The notes under the pieces were generated by a model. It was not told the origin of the DNA. It saw only the letters and a program-made list of their open reading frames with translations, and did no database searches. Below are positions 25,480 to 35,094 of a DNA stretch of 64,000 nucleotides, piece after piece; the first letter of the stretch is position 1; every line of letters starts with the position of its first letter. The position numbers and the translations under genes are program-made. Origin of the DNA: Nitrosopumilus sp. b1 (GTDB lineage: Archaea; Thermoproteota; Nitrososphaeria; Nitrososphaerales; Nitrosopumilaceae); assembly GCF_014078545.1 (NCBI RefSeq), contig NZ_MU078732.1:3638-67637 (forward strand). Reading direction: 5' to 3'.

Positions 25480-25827
25480 ATGCAAGAAAGAATCAACATC
25501 AATGTTTCTGCAGTCGATTATGATAAAACTAGCAAGCAGATAACATCCACTCTATCATTATTGGAAGAAATGGTTCATGGAGAGGATGAATTTGTTATTA
25601 CAGATTCAGAATTTGCCTTTGGCTGGCATTTCTTTGTTGTAAGCGTTAACAGAGAAGTTGTCAACAAATTGGCAGTGCAAATGGGAGATGACTTTAGTAG
25701 ATTAAAAGGCAAAGGGGTTGATAAAAAATTCTTAACTTGGTTAACTCAAAAAATTGAAAATAAGACTCCACGATTCAAGTTAGCAATTAAAGAAGAGATG
25801 GAATCTAGCAAGTACGGAATATTTTAG
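25480..25827 (+). CDS. Conserved hypothetical protein
   Basis: 115-residue alpha/beta protein with no signal peptide or membrane segment and an ATG start. It shows an acidic middle (MVHGEDEFVITDSE) and an aromatic FGWHFFVVSVN strand. No catalytic motif is recognisable and I cannot assign a family. It lies between the methyltransferase and tRNA-His with 38-40 bp gaps on either side. Confidence 0.7.
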   Translation: MQERININVSAVDYDKTSKQITSTLSLLEEMVHGEDEFVITDSEFAFGWHFFVVSVNREVVNKLAVQMGDDFSRLKGKGVDKKFLTWLTQKIENKTPRFKLAIKEEMESSKYGIF

Positions 25828-25867
25828 ATAAATACTGATTTCAGAAAATACCTGATAATTATTTGAG

Positions 25868-25940
25868 GGCCCTCGAGGGGAATCGAACTCCTGTCCGGGG
25901 ATCCACAGTCCCCTATACTAACCACTATACTACGAGGGCC
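25868..25940 (-). tRNA. tRNA-His (GTG)
   Basis: Minus strand. The acceptor stem GCCCTCG/CGAGGGC carries an encoded extra 5-prime G (G-1) opposite C73, the hallmark of tRNA-His. The anticodon stem GGGGA/TCCCC encloses loop CTGTGGA with anticodon GTG. The T stem has one A-C mismatch by eye. CCA is not encoded and no intron is seen. Confidence 0.94.
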
Positions 25941-26004
25941 ACGCTCATCAATTCATGCTTTCCAGTAATAATCTTTGATTTTTAATCAGAAAATTATCTT
26001 TAGA

Positions 26005-26015
26005 TTTATTATAAA
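26005..26015 (+). promoter_or_regulatory. TATA box before the 28-residue peptide
   Basis: TTTATTATAAA about 20-30 bp before ATG 26035. It gives the leaderless-mRNA spacing seen elsewhere in this window and supports expression of the small ORF. Confidence 0.55.
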
Positions 26016-26034
26016 GTAAAACAGTATTCGAAAT

Positions 26035-26121
26035 ATGAAATCCAAAGGTTGGTGGGTAGGCATGGCAATTGCAGCAGCAGTTACATGGGCTGGAGTTAAT
26101 TATTATCTTCCTTGGCTGTAA
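26035..26121 (+). CDS. Small single-pass membrane peptide, 28 residues
   Basis: ATG to TAA, 28 codons. It has a basic start (MKSKGWW), one hydrophobic alanine-rich helix and a Tyr-Tyr-Leu-Pro-Trp-Leu end. The polarity predicts the N-terminus inside. It has its own TATA element, is free-standing between tRNA-His and the CorA gene, and ends 90 bp before the next gene. Composition (three Trp and two Tyr at the helix ends) is that of a real membrane peptide, for example a small subunit of a respiratory or transport complex. The function is unknown and the call rests on promoter spacing and composition only. Confidence 0.55.
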   Translation: MKSKGWWVGMAIAAAVTWAGVNYYLPWL

Positions 26122-26214
26122 ATAATCTATCTCCACAGTGTAAATGATTTTTATGATTTTGTGCGTAAATATGACGCACAGATTTTTATTTGAATTATCT
26201 GCAAAGTTGACGAT

Positions 26215-27228
26215 TTGAAACGGGAATTTATTACAAAAAAATTACGTGCAGGAAAGAAATTATCAGAGAGTTCTGGAATAGAGCAGAAGGTAGAGACCGT
26301 AGAAAGTGAGAAATTTACTTGGATTGACTTGCAAAATCCAGATAGGGCATATGTTGAAAAATTAGCAAAACAGTATAACCTAAACTCTCTAAACATTGAA
26401 GACTGTCTTACAAAATTTGAATTACCAAAGCTTGATAGTTATTCTGAGCATATTTTTCTTATACTTCATTTTCCTCCATTGGCATCAAGTCAATTCATGC
26501 CCAAGTACAGCCAGCTCTCTGTATTTTTGGGAAAAAATTTTTTGATAACTGTTCATCAAGGAGATTTGAAACCATTACTTGATCTGGTAAATATTTGCAA
26601 AGGGGATTTTGATCCAGAGAGAAAAAAACGATTACTAGGTAAATCAACTGGTATGTTACTGCATGAAATAATTGATGTACTAGTAGACGATTTGTTACAC
26701 ACTTTACGAAAGATTGTAGCTAATTTAGATGAAATTGAGGAGGGTGTATTTGATGAAAAGAAATCTGCTGCAAGAAAGATCTCAGTCTTAAGAAGAGAGA
26801 TTACGATGTTAAGACGCATTGTCAACCCCTTGAAAAGAATTGTTTTGGAAACTACAAAACACATTCCAAGATTCTCTGAAACAGATCTTACATTATACTT
26901 TGATGACATCATAGACCACATAGACAAGGTGATTGACACATTAGAAGAGTCAAGAGAAACCATGGAAATTTACAAAGATACTGATTTTATGCTCAGTACT
27001 GAAAAGACAAACAAAGTTCTTGCCGTTTTGACCATAATTTTCACCTTGGCAATTCCTGCCACAGTAATCGGTACGTTCTATGGAATGAACGTAAATCTTC
27101 CGGGAGGAATTGAAAGTGTTGGAAGTGATGGTGGATATACTACTTTCATCATAGTTATTCTTGCCTCGGTAATACCTGCAGGATTGATGTTCATGTACTT
27201 TAGAAAGCTGGGCTGGCTAAGTGATTAA
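26215..27228 (+). CDS. corA: CorA-family Mg/Co transporter
   Basis: Pentameric divalent-cation channel. The N-terminal ~270 residues form the cytosolic alpha/beta and long-helix funnel. Two C-terminal helices flank the signature YGMN (TFYGMNVNLPGG, about residues 288-299), and the end is basic, LGWLSD. The 337 residues are normal. Only a TTG at 26215 fits the conserved start. The gene stops 9 bp before the convergent secreted-protein gene. The physiological ion is most probably Mg. Confidence 0.93.
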   Translation: MKREFITKKLRAGKKLSESSGIEQKVETVESEKFTWIDLQNPDRAYVEKLAKQYNLNSLNIEDCLTKFELPKLDSYSEHIFLILHFPPLASSQFMPKYSQLSVFLGKNFLITVHQGDLKPLLDLVNICKGDFDPERKKRLLGKSTGMLLHEIIDVLVDDLLHTLRKIVANLDEIEEGVFDEKKSAARKISVLRREITMLRRIVNPLKRIVLETTKHIPRFSETDLTLYFDDIIDHIDKVIDTLEESRETMEIYKDTDFMLSTEKTNKVLAVLTIIFTLAIPATVIGTFYGMNVNLPGGIESVGSDGGYTTFIIVILASVIPAGLMFMYFRKLGWLSD

Positions 27229-27236
27229 GAAATCAC

Positions 27237-28040
27237 TCACTGCTTTTTCTCAATTAGGCTGACAACCACTTTAGTTAGTGACAGATTCATTTCATCAGGA
27301 ATTACAATCATCAACCCACTGTCTTTGTCCACATTATTGCAATATCCATTGAAGCTCTGATAATTTTGCCCAAAGCAGGAAGCCTCCGAGTAGTGAGAAA
27401 AACTTCCACCACTTACAAATTCGTTGATTGACTCATTTGAGGGAACAAAGTAGACATCAAATCCATTCTTTTTGTCATTAATTTTAAGACTGAATTCATA
27501 GGATGTGATTTCTTTATCAGTACAGATGGGAACAAACTGTACATACCCACCTCGAATTTTTTCATTTTGTGAGTTTAGATCATAGTTGAGATTTTTTTTG
27601 ATTGGAAATGAGGATGCATATGGATCCCCGTTGAGTTCATTTCCCTGAAAAAATTCAATTCTGTTTCTGACAGTATCTATAGCATATCTGTATAAAATGG
27701 GCTTCCAGCTTGACTCACAATTGCTAAACTCATGCTGTAATTCGATGAATGATTTTTCCCCAAGAAATTCAAGTTGGTTAAAATTTTGTTCCTGTGGTTC
27801 AAGGTTTGTATCATAATCAAATGAGTATATGTTGGCATTTGGTCGTGTCCATGTTGTAGTTACATCAAAGAGAATATTCCCAGGGTAGCTATTCCATTCA
27901 GGTTGCAAGTGCACATAGATCGAATATTTGTTAATTGTTTCATCAGATCCAGAGCTAAAAATTAAATGTCCAAAGAACGCATTAAAAAAAATCACTACAA
28001 ATGCGACTATCGGAATAATTACGTAGAATTTATTTTTCAT
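27237..28040 (-). CDS. Exported or membrane-anchored hypothetical protein
   Basis: 267 residues. An N-terminal membrane segment (about residues 5-28, after MKNK) is followed by a ~235-residue extracytoplasmic part rich in Asn, Ser and Tyr with beta-strand character. Four cysteines (in NCESSW, VPICTD, ASCFGQ and GYCNNV contexts) could form disulfides. No catalytic motif is visible. It is encoded 9 bp downstream of dus on the same strand, probably co-transcribed. No family recognised. Confidence 0.7.
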   Translation of the reverse strand: MKNKFYVIIPIVAFVVIFFNAFFGHLIFSSGSDETINKYSIYVHLQPEWNSYPGNILFDVTTTWTRPNANIYSFDYDTNLEPQEQNFNQLEFLGEKSFIELQHEFSNCESSWKPILYRYAIDTVRNRIEFFQGNELNGDPYASSFPIKKNLNYDLNSQNEKIRGGYVQFVPICTDKEITSYEFSLKINDKKNGFDVYFVPSNESINEFVSGGSFSHYSEASCFGQNYQSFNGYCNNVDKDSGLMIVIPDEMNLSLTKVVVSLIEKKQ

Positions 28041-28049
28041 TAATTTTCT

Positions 28050-29018
28050 TCAATATTGAGAATATGCTTGATACATTATACTTTCGAGATCTTTGATATT
28101 TTTTGAAAGTGTGATTTTTCCTCGAAGCTTAGTTGCATCATTGATGCCTTTAGTAAAACTCATTGCTTGACCTTTGATATTTGAAAATCTTATCTTAAAT
28201 TTTGTTGCAATTTCTAGATACTCAAAGAAGATTCCAATTTTTTGTTTGAGTGAGGATTTTTCGTATGTTCCATTTTCCAGATATTCGTTAATTTGTTTGA
28301 AAAGATGTGGATTTCCCATTGCTCCTCTACCAATCATCACATAATCACATTTTGTTGATTCAAACATTTGTTTAGCAATCTCAGGAGATGTAATGTCACC
28401 GTTTCCCACTACAGGAATGTCAACTAATTCTTTGAGCTCTTTAATTAGACTCCAATCAGCATAACCAGAATATCCTTGTTTGACTGTTCTTGGGTGCAAA
28501 GTAATCATCTGAATTCCCTTGTCTTGGGCTATCTGTGCAATATCTTTGAACAAAAATCGATTTGCAGAGGTTACACCTGCTCGAATTTTTAATGTGACAG
28601 GTTTGTTAACGCTTTCAACTAGCGTTTCGAATATCATTGTTGTAAGATTTGATTCCTGTAATAATGCACCTCCTGCCATTTGCTGTGTGATGTGCGGTGC
28701 AGGACACCCCATGTTATAGTCTATAATGTCAAAAAACGGTTCGACGATTTTTGCAGCTTTTGCTAATGCCTTTAGATCAGAGCCAAAGAGTTGTACCGAT
28801 AATGGTCTCTCATCTTCAGAAAATTCAATGAATTCACAAATTTGTTTTTGATTTTTTTTTAATTGTTTCTCTTTTGCAATGATACTGTGAATGCTAGTAA
28901 ATTCAGTAACTACCAGGCCAGCACCCATCTTTTTGCACAATAATCGTAATGCAGGATCACTAACTCCAGCCATTGGAGCTAAGAATGCCTTACTGGAAAA
29001 CTTAGGTAATTGACTCAT
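28050..29018 (-). CDS. dus: tRNA-dihydrouridine synthase
   Basis: FMN-dependent reductase that makes dihydrouridine in the tRNA D-loop. The TIM-barrel motifs AFLAPMAGVSDPALR (start), DYNMGCPAPHI with the catalytic Cys, TLKIRAGV, TLHPRTVKQGYSG, VVGNGDITSPE and MIGRGAMGNP are all present. The 322 residues are normal. ATG start. It sits 19 bp downstream of the TSP3 repeat protein on the opposite face of the operon boundary, with the exported protein gene after it. Confidence 0.95.
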   Translation of the reverse strand: MSQLPKFSSKAFLAPMAGVSDPALRLLCKKMGAGLVVTEFTSIHSIIAKEKQLKKNQKQICEFIEFSEDERPLSVQLFGSDLKALAKAAKIVEPFFDIIDYNMGCPAPHITQQMAGGALLQESNLTTMIFETLVESVNKPVTLKIRAGVTSANRFLFKDIAQIAQDKGIQMITLHPRTVKQGYSGYADWSLIKELKELVDIPVVGNGDITSPEIAKQMFESTKCDYVMIGRGAMGNPHLFKQINEYLENGTYEKSSLKQKIGIFFEYLEIATKFKIRFSNIKGQAMSFTKGINDATKLRGKITLSKNIKDLESIMYQAYSQY

Positions 29019-29037
29019 TATGAAAGACTACAGGAGG

Positions 29038-31803
29038 TTAGGGGTCTGGGCAACCGTCAGAGTCTCTATCGCCATCATAATCTTCAGGCTCAGTAGGACA
29101 CAGATCCTCATCGTTAATGATTTGATCTAAATCATCATCGTGTACAAATCTTGATTGCTCAGGTACAACATCAGGACAGCCGTCATTATCCTTGTACTTG
29201 TTCCATGTTTCTGGTTGAGTTGGACAGGAATCTTGATCATCAGGGATGTTATCATTATCAGCATCTGGGCGAGTTGGATCTGTGTTACCAGCAGGGATTA
29301 CATCTGGGCAACCGTCCCAGTCTAGATAATCATTATAGTTTTCAGGATCATTTTTGCATTGATCTTTTCTGTCCTCTATACCATCACCATCTGCATCAGG
29401 GAATTGGAATGATTTTGCATCAGAGGTCACAGAATCTGGGCAACCGTCAGAGTCTTGGAATTTGTTGTAAGTTTCAGGAACATTTGGACATTGATCAACA
29501 TTATCTGGAATGCCATCTCTGTCAGAGTCTCTTGAAGTAGTAGTGTCAGGACATCCATCTTGGTCTAAGAATCCATTGAATGTTTCTGGTTGGTTAGGAC
29601 ATGAATCTATGACATCAGCAATTCCGTCGCCATCAGAGTCAGCAATTCCTGCTTGGCCAGATACAAAGTCTGGGCAACCGTCAGAGTCTTGGAATTTGTT
29701 GTAAGTTTCTTTAGTTTGTGGGCATTGGTCTACGCTATCAGGAATACCATCAAAGTCAGTATCACGATCAACTAAATATGGTTGTACATCTGGACAACCG
29801 TCATCATCTTGGAATCCATTGTATCTTTCGCCTGCAGTTGGACACATGTCTTCAAAGTCAGGGATTCCATCATCATCAGAATCAAGTAATCCCTCAACAG
29901 AGACGCCAGGAACATCTGGGCAACCGTCTTTATCTAAATAATTGTTAAAGTTCTCAGGCTCGTTTATGCAAGAGTCCCATCTGTCTTCGATTCCATCACC
30001 GTCAGTATCTGGGAATTGGAATTCTGCCATTCCAGAGGTCACAGAATCTGGGCAACCGTCTTGGTCTTGGAATTTGTTGTAAGTTTCTGGAACATTTGGA
30101 CATTGATCAAATCTATCTGCAATTCCGTCTCTGTCAGAGTCTTTTGTTGATGAAGTGTCTGGGCAACCGTCTTGGTCTAAGAATCCATTGAATGTTTCTG
30201 GTTGGTTAGGACATGAATCTAAAACGTCTACGATACCATCACCATCAGAGTCTGGAGTAGATTTTTGGCCTCCAATATAATCAGGACAGCCATCATCATC
30301 TTGGAATTTATTGTAAGTCTCTTTGATTTGTGGGCATAGGTCTACGTTATCAGGTATGCCATCAGAATCTGCATCGATGCCAGATAGATAGGGTGGGATG
30401 TCTGGGCAACCGTCTTCATCATAATAATTGTTGTAACGCTCACCAACAGTTGGACATTGATCTAAATCATCTGGAATTCCATCATAGTCAGTATCAATAA
30501 CGCTACCACCAGTGGTTCCAGGTACATCGGGACAACCGTCCCAGTCTAAATATTGATTATAATTTTCAGGTTCTGAAATACAAGAATCCCATCTGTCTTC
30601 GATTCCATCACCGTCAGTATCTGCAAATTGGTATGCTGATTTGTCAGAGCTTACAGAATCAGGACAGCCGTCCCAATCTTGGAATTTGTTAAATGTTTCA
30701 GGAACATTTGGGCATTGATCAATGTTATTTGGAATGCCATCTCTGTCAGAGTCACCACTGGATACTTTGTCAGGACAGCCGTCTTGGTCTAAGAATCCAT
30801 TGTATGTTTCTGGTTGCATCTGACATAAGTCCAAGTAATCATTAATTCCATCGCCGTCAGAGTCAGGTGTTGCTTTCTCAGTACCAATGTAATCAGGACA
30901 GCCGTCTTCATCAAGGAATTTATTGTAAACTTCTCTACTGAATGGGCATTTATCTAAAAGATCCCCAATACCATCTGAATCATAATCACCTGTTGACTGG
31001 AGGTTTAATACATCAGGACAGCCGTCTTCATCTTCAAATTTATTATAATTTTCTCGTTCTGTTGGACATTGATCTGATGAATCTGGAATTCCATCATAGT
31101 CAGTATCAATTAATCCATCAGAGGTATGTCCAGGGACATCTGGACAACCATCCCAATCTAAATAATTGTTAAAGTTCTCAGGCTCGTTTATGCAAGAGTC
31201 CCATCTGTCATCAATTCCATCACCGTCAGTATCAGGGAATGTGTAATCAGTGCTTACAGATGGTGCAGAGTCAGGGCAACCATCGATATCTTGGAATTTA
31301 TTGTAAACTTCTTGTTCAAATGGACACTCATCTACAGCATCTGGAATACCATCTTGATCAGAATCTTTTAGTGGTAAATAATTATCAGGACAACCATCAA
31401 AATCTAAAAATCCATTGAATGTTTCTGGTTGGTTAGGACATAAATCAATTGCATCTGTAAATCCATCTTTATCAGAATCTATGAATTCATCGGGACTTCC
31501 AGTAACTGGAACGTCTGGACAGCCGTCTTCATCTTGATATTTGTTATAATTTTCTTTTACTGTTGGACAGTTATCTAAATGATCTTGAATTCCGTCATAA
31601 TCTGCATCATACCAGGGAACAAAATTAGATGGACATCCATCAAGAGGTCCATCAAAGTCCTCCTTTACAAATGGGCATTCATCTACAGCATCGGCAATTG
31701 TATCACCGTCAACATCATTTGGTGCTGCATGTGAGGCAATTGGTACTGCTGAAATAGTTGATACTAGCAACAATAGGAATCCCAAAATGTGGTGTTTTCT
31801 CAT
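29038..31803 (-). CDS. Secreted thrombospondin type-3 repeat protein A
   Basis: Predicted 921-residue secreted protein. After a clean signal peptide (MRKHHILGFLLLLVSTISA..., about 26 residues) it consists almost wholly of thrombospondin type-3 calcium-binding units. Each is about 37-41 residues: DSDxDGIPDxxDxCPxxxExxNxFxDxDGCPD. There are 22 DGCP occurrences. Units 4-8, 9-13 and 14-18 repeat as blocks of five, giving a higher-order period of about 200 residues. Cysteines come once or twice per unit and probably pair. ATG 31803 is preferred to an upstream TTG at 31845, because the TATA box is 26-38 bp before it and the signal peptide starts there. No C-terminal anchor. Expected to be a calcium-stabilised rod at the cell surface or in matrix; role unknown. 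Confidence 0.85.
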   Translation of the reverse strand: MRKHHILGFLLLLVSTISAVPIASHAAPNDVDGDTIADAVDECPFVKEDFDGPLDGCPSNFVPWYDADYDGIQDHLDNCPTVKENYNKYQDEDGCPDVPVTGSPDEFIDSDKDGFTDAIDLCPNQPETFNGFLDFDGCPDNYLPLKDSDQDGIPDAVDECPFEQEVYNKFQDIDGCPDSAPSVSTDYTFPDTDGDGIDDRWDSCINEPENFNNYLDWDGCPDVPGHTSDGLIDTDYDGIPDSSDQCPTERENYNKFEDEDGCPDVLNLQSTGDYDSDGIGDLLDKCPFSREVYNKFLDEDGCPDYIGTEKATPDSDGDGINDYLDLCQMQPETYNGFLDQDGCPDKVSSGDSDRDGIPNNIDQCPNVPETFNKFQDWDGCPDSVSSDKSAYQFADTDGDGIEDRWDSCISEPENYNQYLDWDGCPDVPGTTGGSVIDTDYDGIPDDLDQCPTVGERYNNYYDEDGCPDIPPYLSGIDADSDGIPDNVDLCPQIKETYNKFQDDDGCPDYIGGQKSTPDSDGDGIVDVLDSCPNQPETFNGFLDQDGCPDTSSTKDSDRDGIADRFDQCPNVPETYNKFQDQDGCPDSVTSGMAEFQFPDTDGDGIEDRWDSCINEPENFNNYLDKDGCPDVPGVSVEGLLDSDDDGIPDFEDMCPTAGERYNGFQDDDGCPDVQPYLVDRDTDFDGIPDSVDQCPQTKETYNKFQDSDGCPDFVSGQAGIADSDGDGIADVIDSCPNQPETFNGFLDQDGCPDTTTSRDSDRDGIPDNVDQCPNVPETYNKFQDSDGCPDSVTSDAKSFQFPDADGDGIEDRKDQCKNDPENYNDYLDWDGCPDVIPAGNTDPTRPDADNDNIPDDQDSCPTQPETWNKYKDNDGCPDVVPEQSRFVHDDDLDQIINDEDLCPTEPEDYDGDRDSDGCPDP
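29050..31700. repeat. TSP3-coding tandem repeat array A
   Basis: Roughly 110-125-bp degenerate units encoding TSP3 motifs fill the gene. Near-identical stretches recur about every 600 bp, matching blocks of five units. Repeats are in-frame and coding, not CRISPR: there are no unique spacers of fixed length. Confidence 0.85.
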
Positions 31804-31829
31804 ACTCCCCGTCGGTTTTGCCAAGACGT

Positions 31830-31841
31830 CTTTATTAAACG
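31830..31841 (-). promoter_or_regulatory. TATA box of TSP3 protein A
   Basis: Minus-strand GTTTAATAAAGA, 27-38 bp upstream of ATG 31803. The related gene at 35069 has a near-identical TTTAATAA element at matching distance. Confidence 0.6.
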
Positions 31842-31937
31842 TCACGGTAAATTTTTAGCTAGTTGGACTAAATTTCTTAGAATTTCAGTTTTGAAGATCA
31901 AAAATTAGATTTCTGAAAAATGTACTAAATGTGAGGT

Positions 31938-34900
31938 TTATGGATCAGGACAGCCATCGGTGTCTCTATCACCATCATAATCTTCAGGCTCTGTAGGACA
32001 GAGATCATTTTCGTTGAGAACTCCATCTAGATCAGTATCATGAAGATATCTTGATTGCTCTGGAACTACATCTGGGCATCCATCAGAGTCATCAAATTTA
32101 TTCCATGTTTCTTTTTCTGCTGGACAGAGATCATCATTATCATATATTCCATCACCATCAGAGTCAAACTTTGATGCTACTGATGGAATTTCGTCTGGAC
32201 AGCCATCAAAGTCAATGTATCTGTTCCAAGTTTCAGCTTCAGTAGAACACAAATCTAAGCTATCTCTGACACCGTCACCATCTGCATCAGGGAATGGGGT
32301 TTCGTCTGGACAGCCATCAGAGTCAAGAATACCATTGAATGTTTCTGGTTGATTTGGACAAATGTCATTTTTATCAATAATTCCGTCTCCATCAGAGTCA
32401 ACAGATATCGATACATCTACAAAATCTGGACAACCATCAGAGTCTTCAAATCGATTATAGTTTTCTGCTGCAAGTGGACATGCATCATTTGCATCTGCAA
32501 TTCCATCAAAGTCAGTGTCTTTAGATGATGATGTGTCAGGACAACCGTCACGGTCTAAGATACCATTATAGTTTTCTGGTTGGTTAGGACATCTGTCATC
32601 AAGATCAATTATTCCGTCTCCATCAGAGTCAGGAACGTTTGCATCAGATGCAACATAGTCAGGACAGCCGTCTTCATCTTGGAATTTGTTGTAACGTTCT
32701 GGGATTAGAGGACATTGATCAACTGAGTTTGGAATACCATCATAATCAGAATCACCTTCCATTGTATATGGTGGAATGTCAGGACAGCCGTCTTCATCTT
32801 GGAAACCATTGTATCTTTCTGGTTCAAGTGGGCATGCATCATTAATATTCAAAATGAAATCAGAATCAGAGTCATTTTCTCTTATTGCATCAGGACAACC
32901 GTCAAGGTCCAAGAAACGATTCCAAGTTTCTGACTCGGTTGGACATTGGTCTTGACTATCACTTACACCATCACCGTCAGCATCAGGGAATGGGGCCAAG
33001 TCAGGACAACCATCGTCATCCATGTAATTATTCATTGTTTCAGGTTTTGTTGGGCATCTATCAAACAAGTCAGTGATTCCATCACCGTCAGCATCGAATA
33101 TTTTTGTAGAGTCTACAAAGTCAGGACAACCGTCAGAGTCTTCAAACTTGTTGTAAGTTTCTGCAGCGGTTGGACATGCATCATTTGCATCTGCAATTCC
33201 ATCTGCATCAGTATCTTTTGATAAATTGTTATCAGGACAACCGTCTCTGTCTAAAATTCCGTTAAATGTTTCTGGTTGGTTAGGACATCTATCATCAAGA
33301 TCAATTATTCCGTCTCCGTCAGAGTCAGAAACATCTTTACCAGACACTACAGAATCAGGACAACCGTCTGTATCTTGGAAGAAATTGTAAGTTTCTCTAG
33401 CATTAGGACATAGATCTAGACTATCGAAAATTCCATCTCGGTCAGTGTCTTTGTCTGAGCTATAAGGTGGAATGTCAGGACAACCGTCTGTATCTTCAAA
33501 ATTGTTGAATCTCTCACGTTCAAGTGGGCATGCATCTACTGAGTTTGGAATTCCATCTCCGTCAGTGTCTCCACCATCAGAATCAGGACATCCATCATCA
33601 TCTTGGAACCTATTCCAAGTTTCGGGTTCTCCTGGACATGCATCACTAGCATCTGCAACACCATCTCTGTCTGCATCAGGGAATGGAGTTGTGTCAGGAC
33701 AACCGTCTTGATCTTTGTAGTTATTGAAAGTTTCAGGCTTTAGTGGACATGAATCATTAATATCGGCAATTCCATCACCGTCTGCATCTAATAATCCAGC
33801 ACTAGCAACAAAGTCGGGACATCCATCAGAGTCTTCAAATTTATTGTAAGTTTCTGCAGCGGTTGGACATGCATCATTTGCATCTGCAATTCCGTCTCTA
33901 TCAGAGTCTTTAGTTGATGAAGAATCTGGACAGCCGTCTCTGTCTAAAATTCCGTTAAATGTTTCTGGTTGGTTAGGACATGAGTCATCTACATCAGGTA
34001 TTCCATCACCATCAGAGTCAGCTATATCTTTACCTGATGAAACAAAGTCTGGACATCCATCAGAGTCTTGGAATTTGTTGTAAGTTTCTTTTGCATCAGG
34101 ACATAAATCATTACTATCTAAAATGCCATCTCTGTCAGAGTCTCTATCAGTTGAATATGGTGGAATATCAGGGCAACCGTCTTCGTCTTCAAATCCATTG
34201 TATCTTTCTGGTTCGAGTGGACATGCATCATCAATGTCTTTGACTCTATCACCATCGGTGTCACCTAAACTAGCTGAAAAGTTTGGTATAGTATCTGGAC
34301 AACCGTCATAGTCTGCAAATCGATTAAAGGTTTCTGGTTCAGTGGGACATGTATCATATTTGTCAGCAATGCCATCACCGTCAGTATCTAAGAAAAATGA
34401 ATCAGATTCAGCATCAGGGCAACCGTCCAAGTCATTGTAACCATTGAATGTTTCTGGTTCAAAGATACATAAATCAAATTTATCTTCAATGCCATCGTTA
34501 TCAGAGTCTAAAAATGTAGAACTTGTTATAGAGTCAGGACAACCGTCAAGGTCTTGGAATTTGTTGTAAGTTTCAGCGCTAAGTGGACATTGATCAACAT
34601 CATCAGGGATTCCATCTCTATCAGAGTCTCTTGATGACATTAATTTGTCCGGACAACCATCTCTATCAGAAATGCCATTGAATGTTTCTGGTTGGTTAGG
34701 ACATAAATCGACATCATCAACAAAACCATCACCGTCAGTATCTGGCAAACCTTTTCCTCCACTGGATGGAGCAACATCAGGACAACCGTCTTCATCTTGG
34801 AAATTATTATAACGCTCTCTTTGAGTTGGACATGCATCTATATGATCTTCAATTCCATCAAAGTCCTTATCATACCATGGAACAAATTTTGATGGACATC

Positions 34901-35069
34901 CATCAATATTACCTAAATAATCTTCTTGTAAATTTGGACATCTATCAGAATCATTGAGAACTCCATCATTATCTAAGTCATCATCTGCAGCATAGACTGA
35001 CTGCATAGGAATGCTAGTCAGAGTAGAAATTAGTAAAAATATGAAGCCAAGAGTGAATTTTGATGTCAA
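31938..35069 (-). CDS. Secreted thrombospondin type-3 repeat protein B
   Basis: Tandem paralogue of the gene downstream: 1043 residues, a signal peptide (about 28 residues, MTSKFTLGFIFLLISTLTS...), then TSP3 units throughout (26 DGCP occurrences). Here units 7-12, 13-18 and 19-24 form three blocks of six, about 230 residues each, rather than five as in protein A. The C-terminal two units (CPDVVPEQSR..., then CPTEPEDYDGDRD) are nearly identical to those of A, so both ends are conserved while the middle has expanded separately. TTG start. Asp/Asn-rich loops predict many bound Ca ions. No membrane anchor or sorting signal is evident. Confidence 0.85.
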   Translation of the reverse strand: MTSKFTLGFIFLLISTLTSIPMQSVYAADDDLDNDGVLNDSDRCPNLQEDYLGNIDGCPSKFVPWYDKDFDGIEDHIDACPTQRERYNNFQDEDGCPDVAPSSGGKGLPDTDGDGFVDDVDLCPNQPETFNGISDRDGCPDKLMSSRDSDRDGIPDDVDQCPLSAETYNKFQDLDGCPDSITSSTFLDSDNDGIEDKFDLCIFEPETFNGYNDLDGCPDAESDSFFLDTDGDGIADKYDTCPTEPETFNRFADYDGCPDTIPNFSASLGDTDGDRVKDIDDACPLEPERYNGFEDEDGCPDIPPYSTDRDSDRDGILDSNDLCPDAKETYNKFQDSDGCPDFVSSGKDIADSDGDGIPDVDDSCPNQPETFNGILDRDGCPDSSSTKDSDRDGIADANDACPTAAETYNKFEDSDGCPDFVASAGLLDADGDGIADINDSCPLKPETFNNYKDQDGCPDTTPFPDADRDGVADASDACPGEPETWNRFQDDDGCPDSDGGDTDGDGIPNSVDACPLERERFNNFEDTDGCPDIPPYSSDKDTDRDGIFDSLDLCPNARETYNFFQDTDGCPDSVVSGKDVSDSDGDGIIDLDDRCPNQPETFNGILDRDGCPDNNLSKDTDADGIADANDACPTAAETYNKFEDSDGCPDFVDSTKIFDADGDGITDLFDRCPTKPETMNNYMDDDGCPDLAPFPDADGDGVSDSQDQCPTESETWNRFLDLDGCPDAIRENDSDSDFILNINDACPLEPERYNGFQDEDGCPDIPPYTMEGDSDYDGIPNSVDQCPLIPERYNKFQDEDGCPDYVASDANVPDSDGDGIIDLDDRCPNQPENYNGILDRDGCPDTSSSKDTDFDGIADANDACPLAAENYNRFEDSDGCPDFVDVSISVDSDGDGIIDKNDICPNQPETFNGILDSDGCPDETPFPDADGDGVRDSLDLCSTEAETWNRYIDFDGCPDEIPSVASKFDSDGDGIYDNDDLCPAEKETWNKFDDSDGCPDVVPEQSRYLHDTDLDGVLNENDLCPTEPEDYDGDRDTDGCPDP
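31960..34960. repeat. TSP3-coding tandem repeat array B
   Basis: Coding repeats of about 110-125 bp, with a higher-order period near 690 bp (six units) visible three times. This suggests block duplication by unequal recombination. Confidence 0.85.
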
Positions 35070-35094
35070 CGCCCAACCATACCTTCACGATCCT

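Noticed and set aside
29050-34960. Regular repeats that could look like a CRISPR array
   Set aside because: The repeats are in-frame TSP3 codons, degenerate, and lack short identical repeats with unique spacers of fixed length. No cas gene is near.
29151-34960. Antisense open frames of 60-130 codons within the TSP3 genes
   Set aside because: Shadows of the skewed codon content of the repeats; no start context and composition unlike real proteins.
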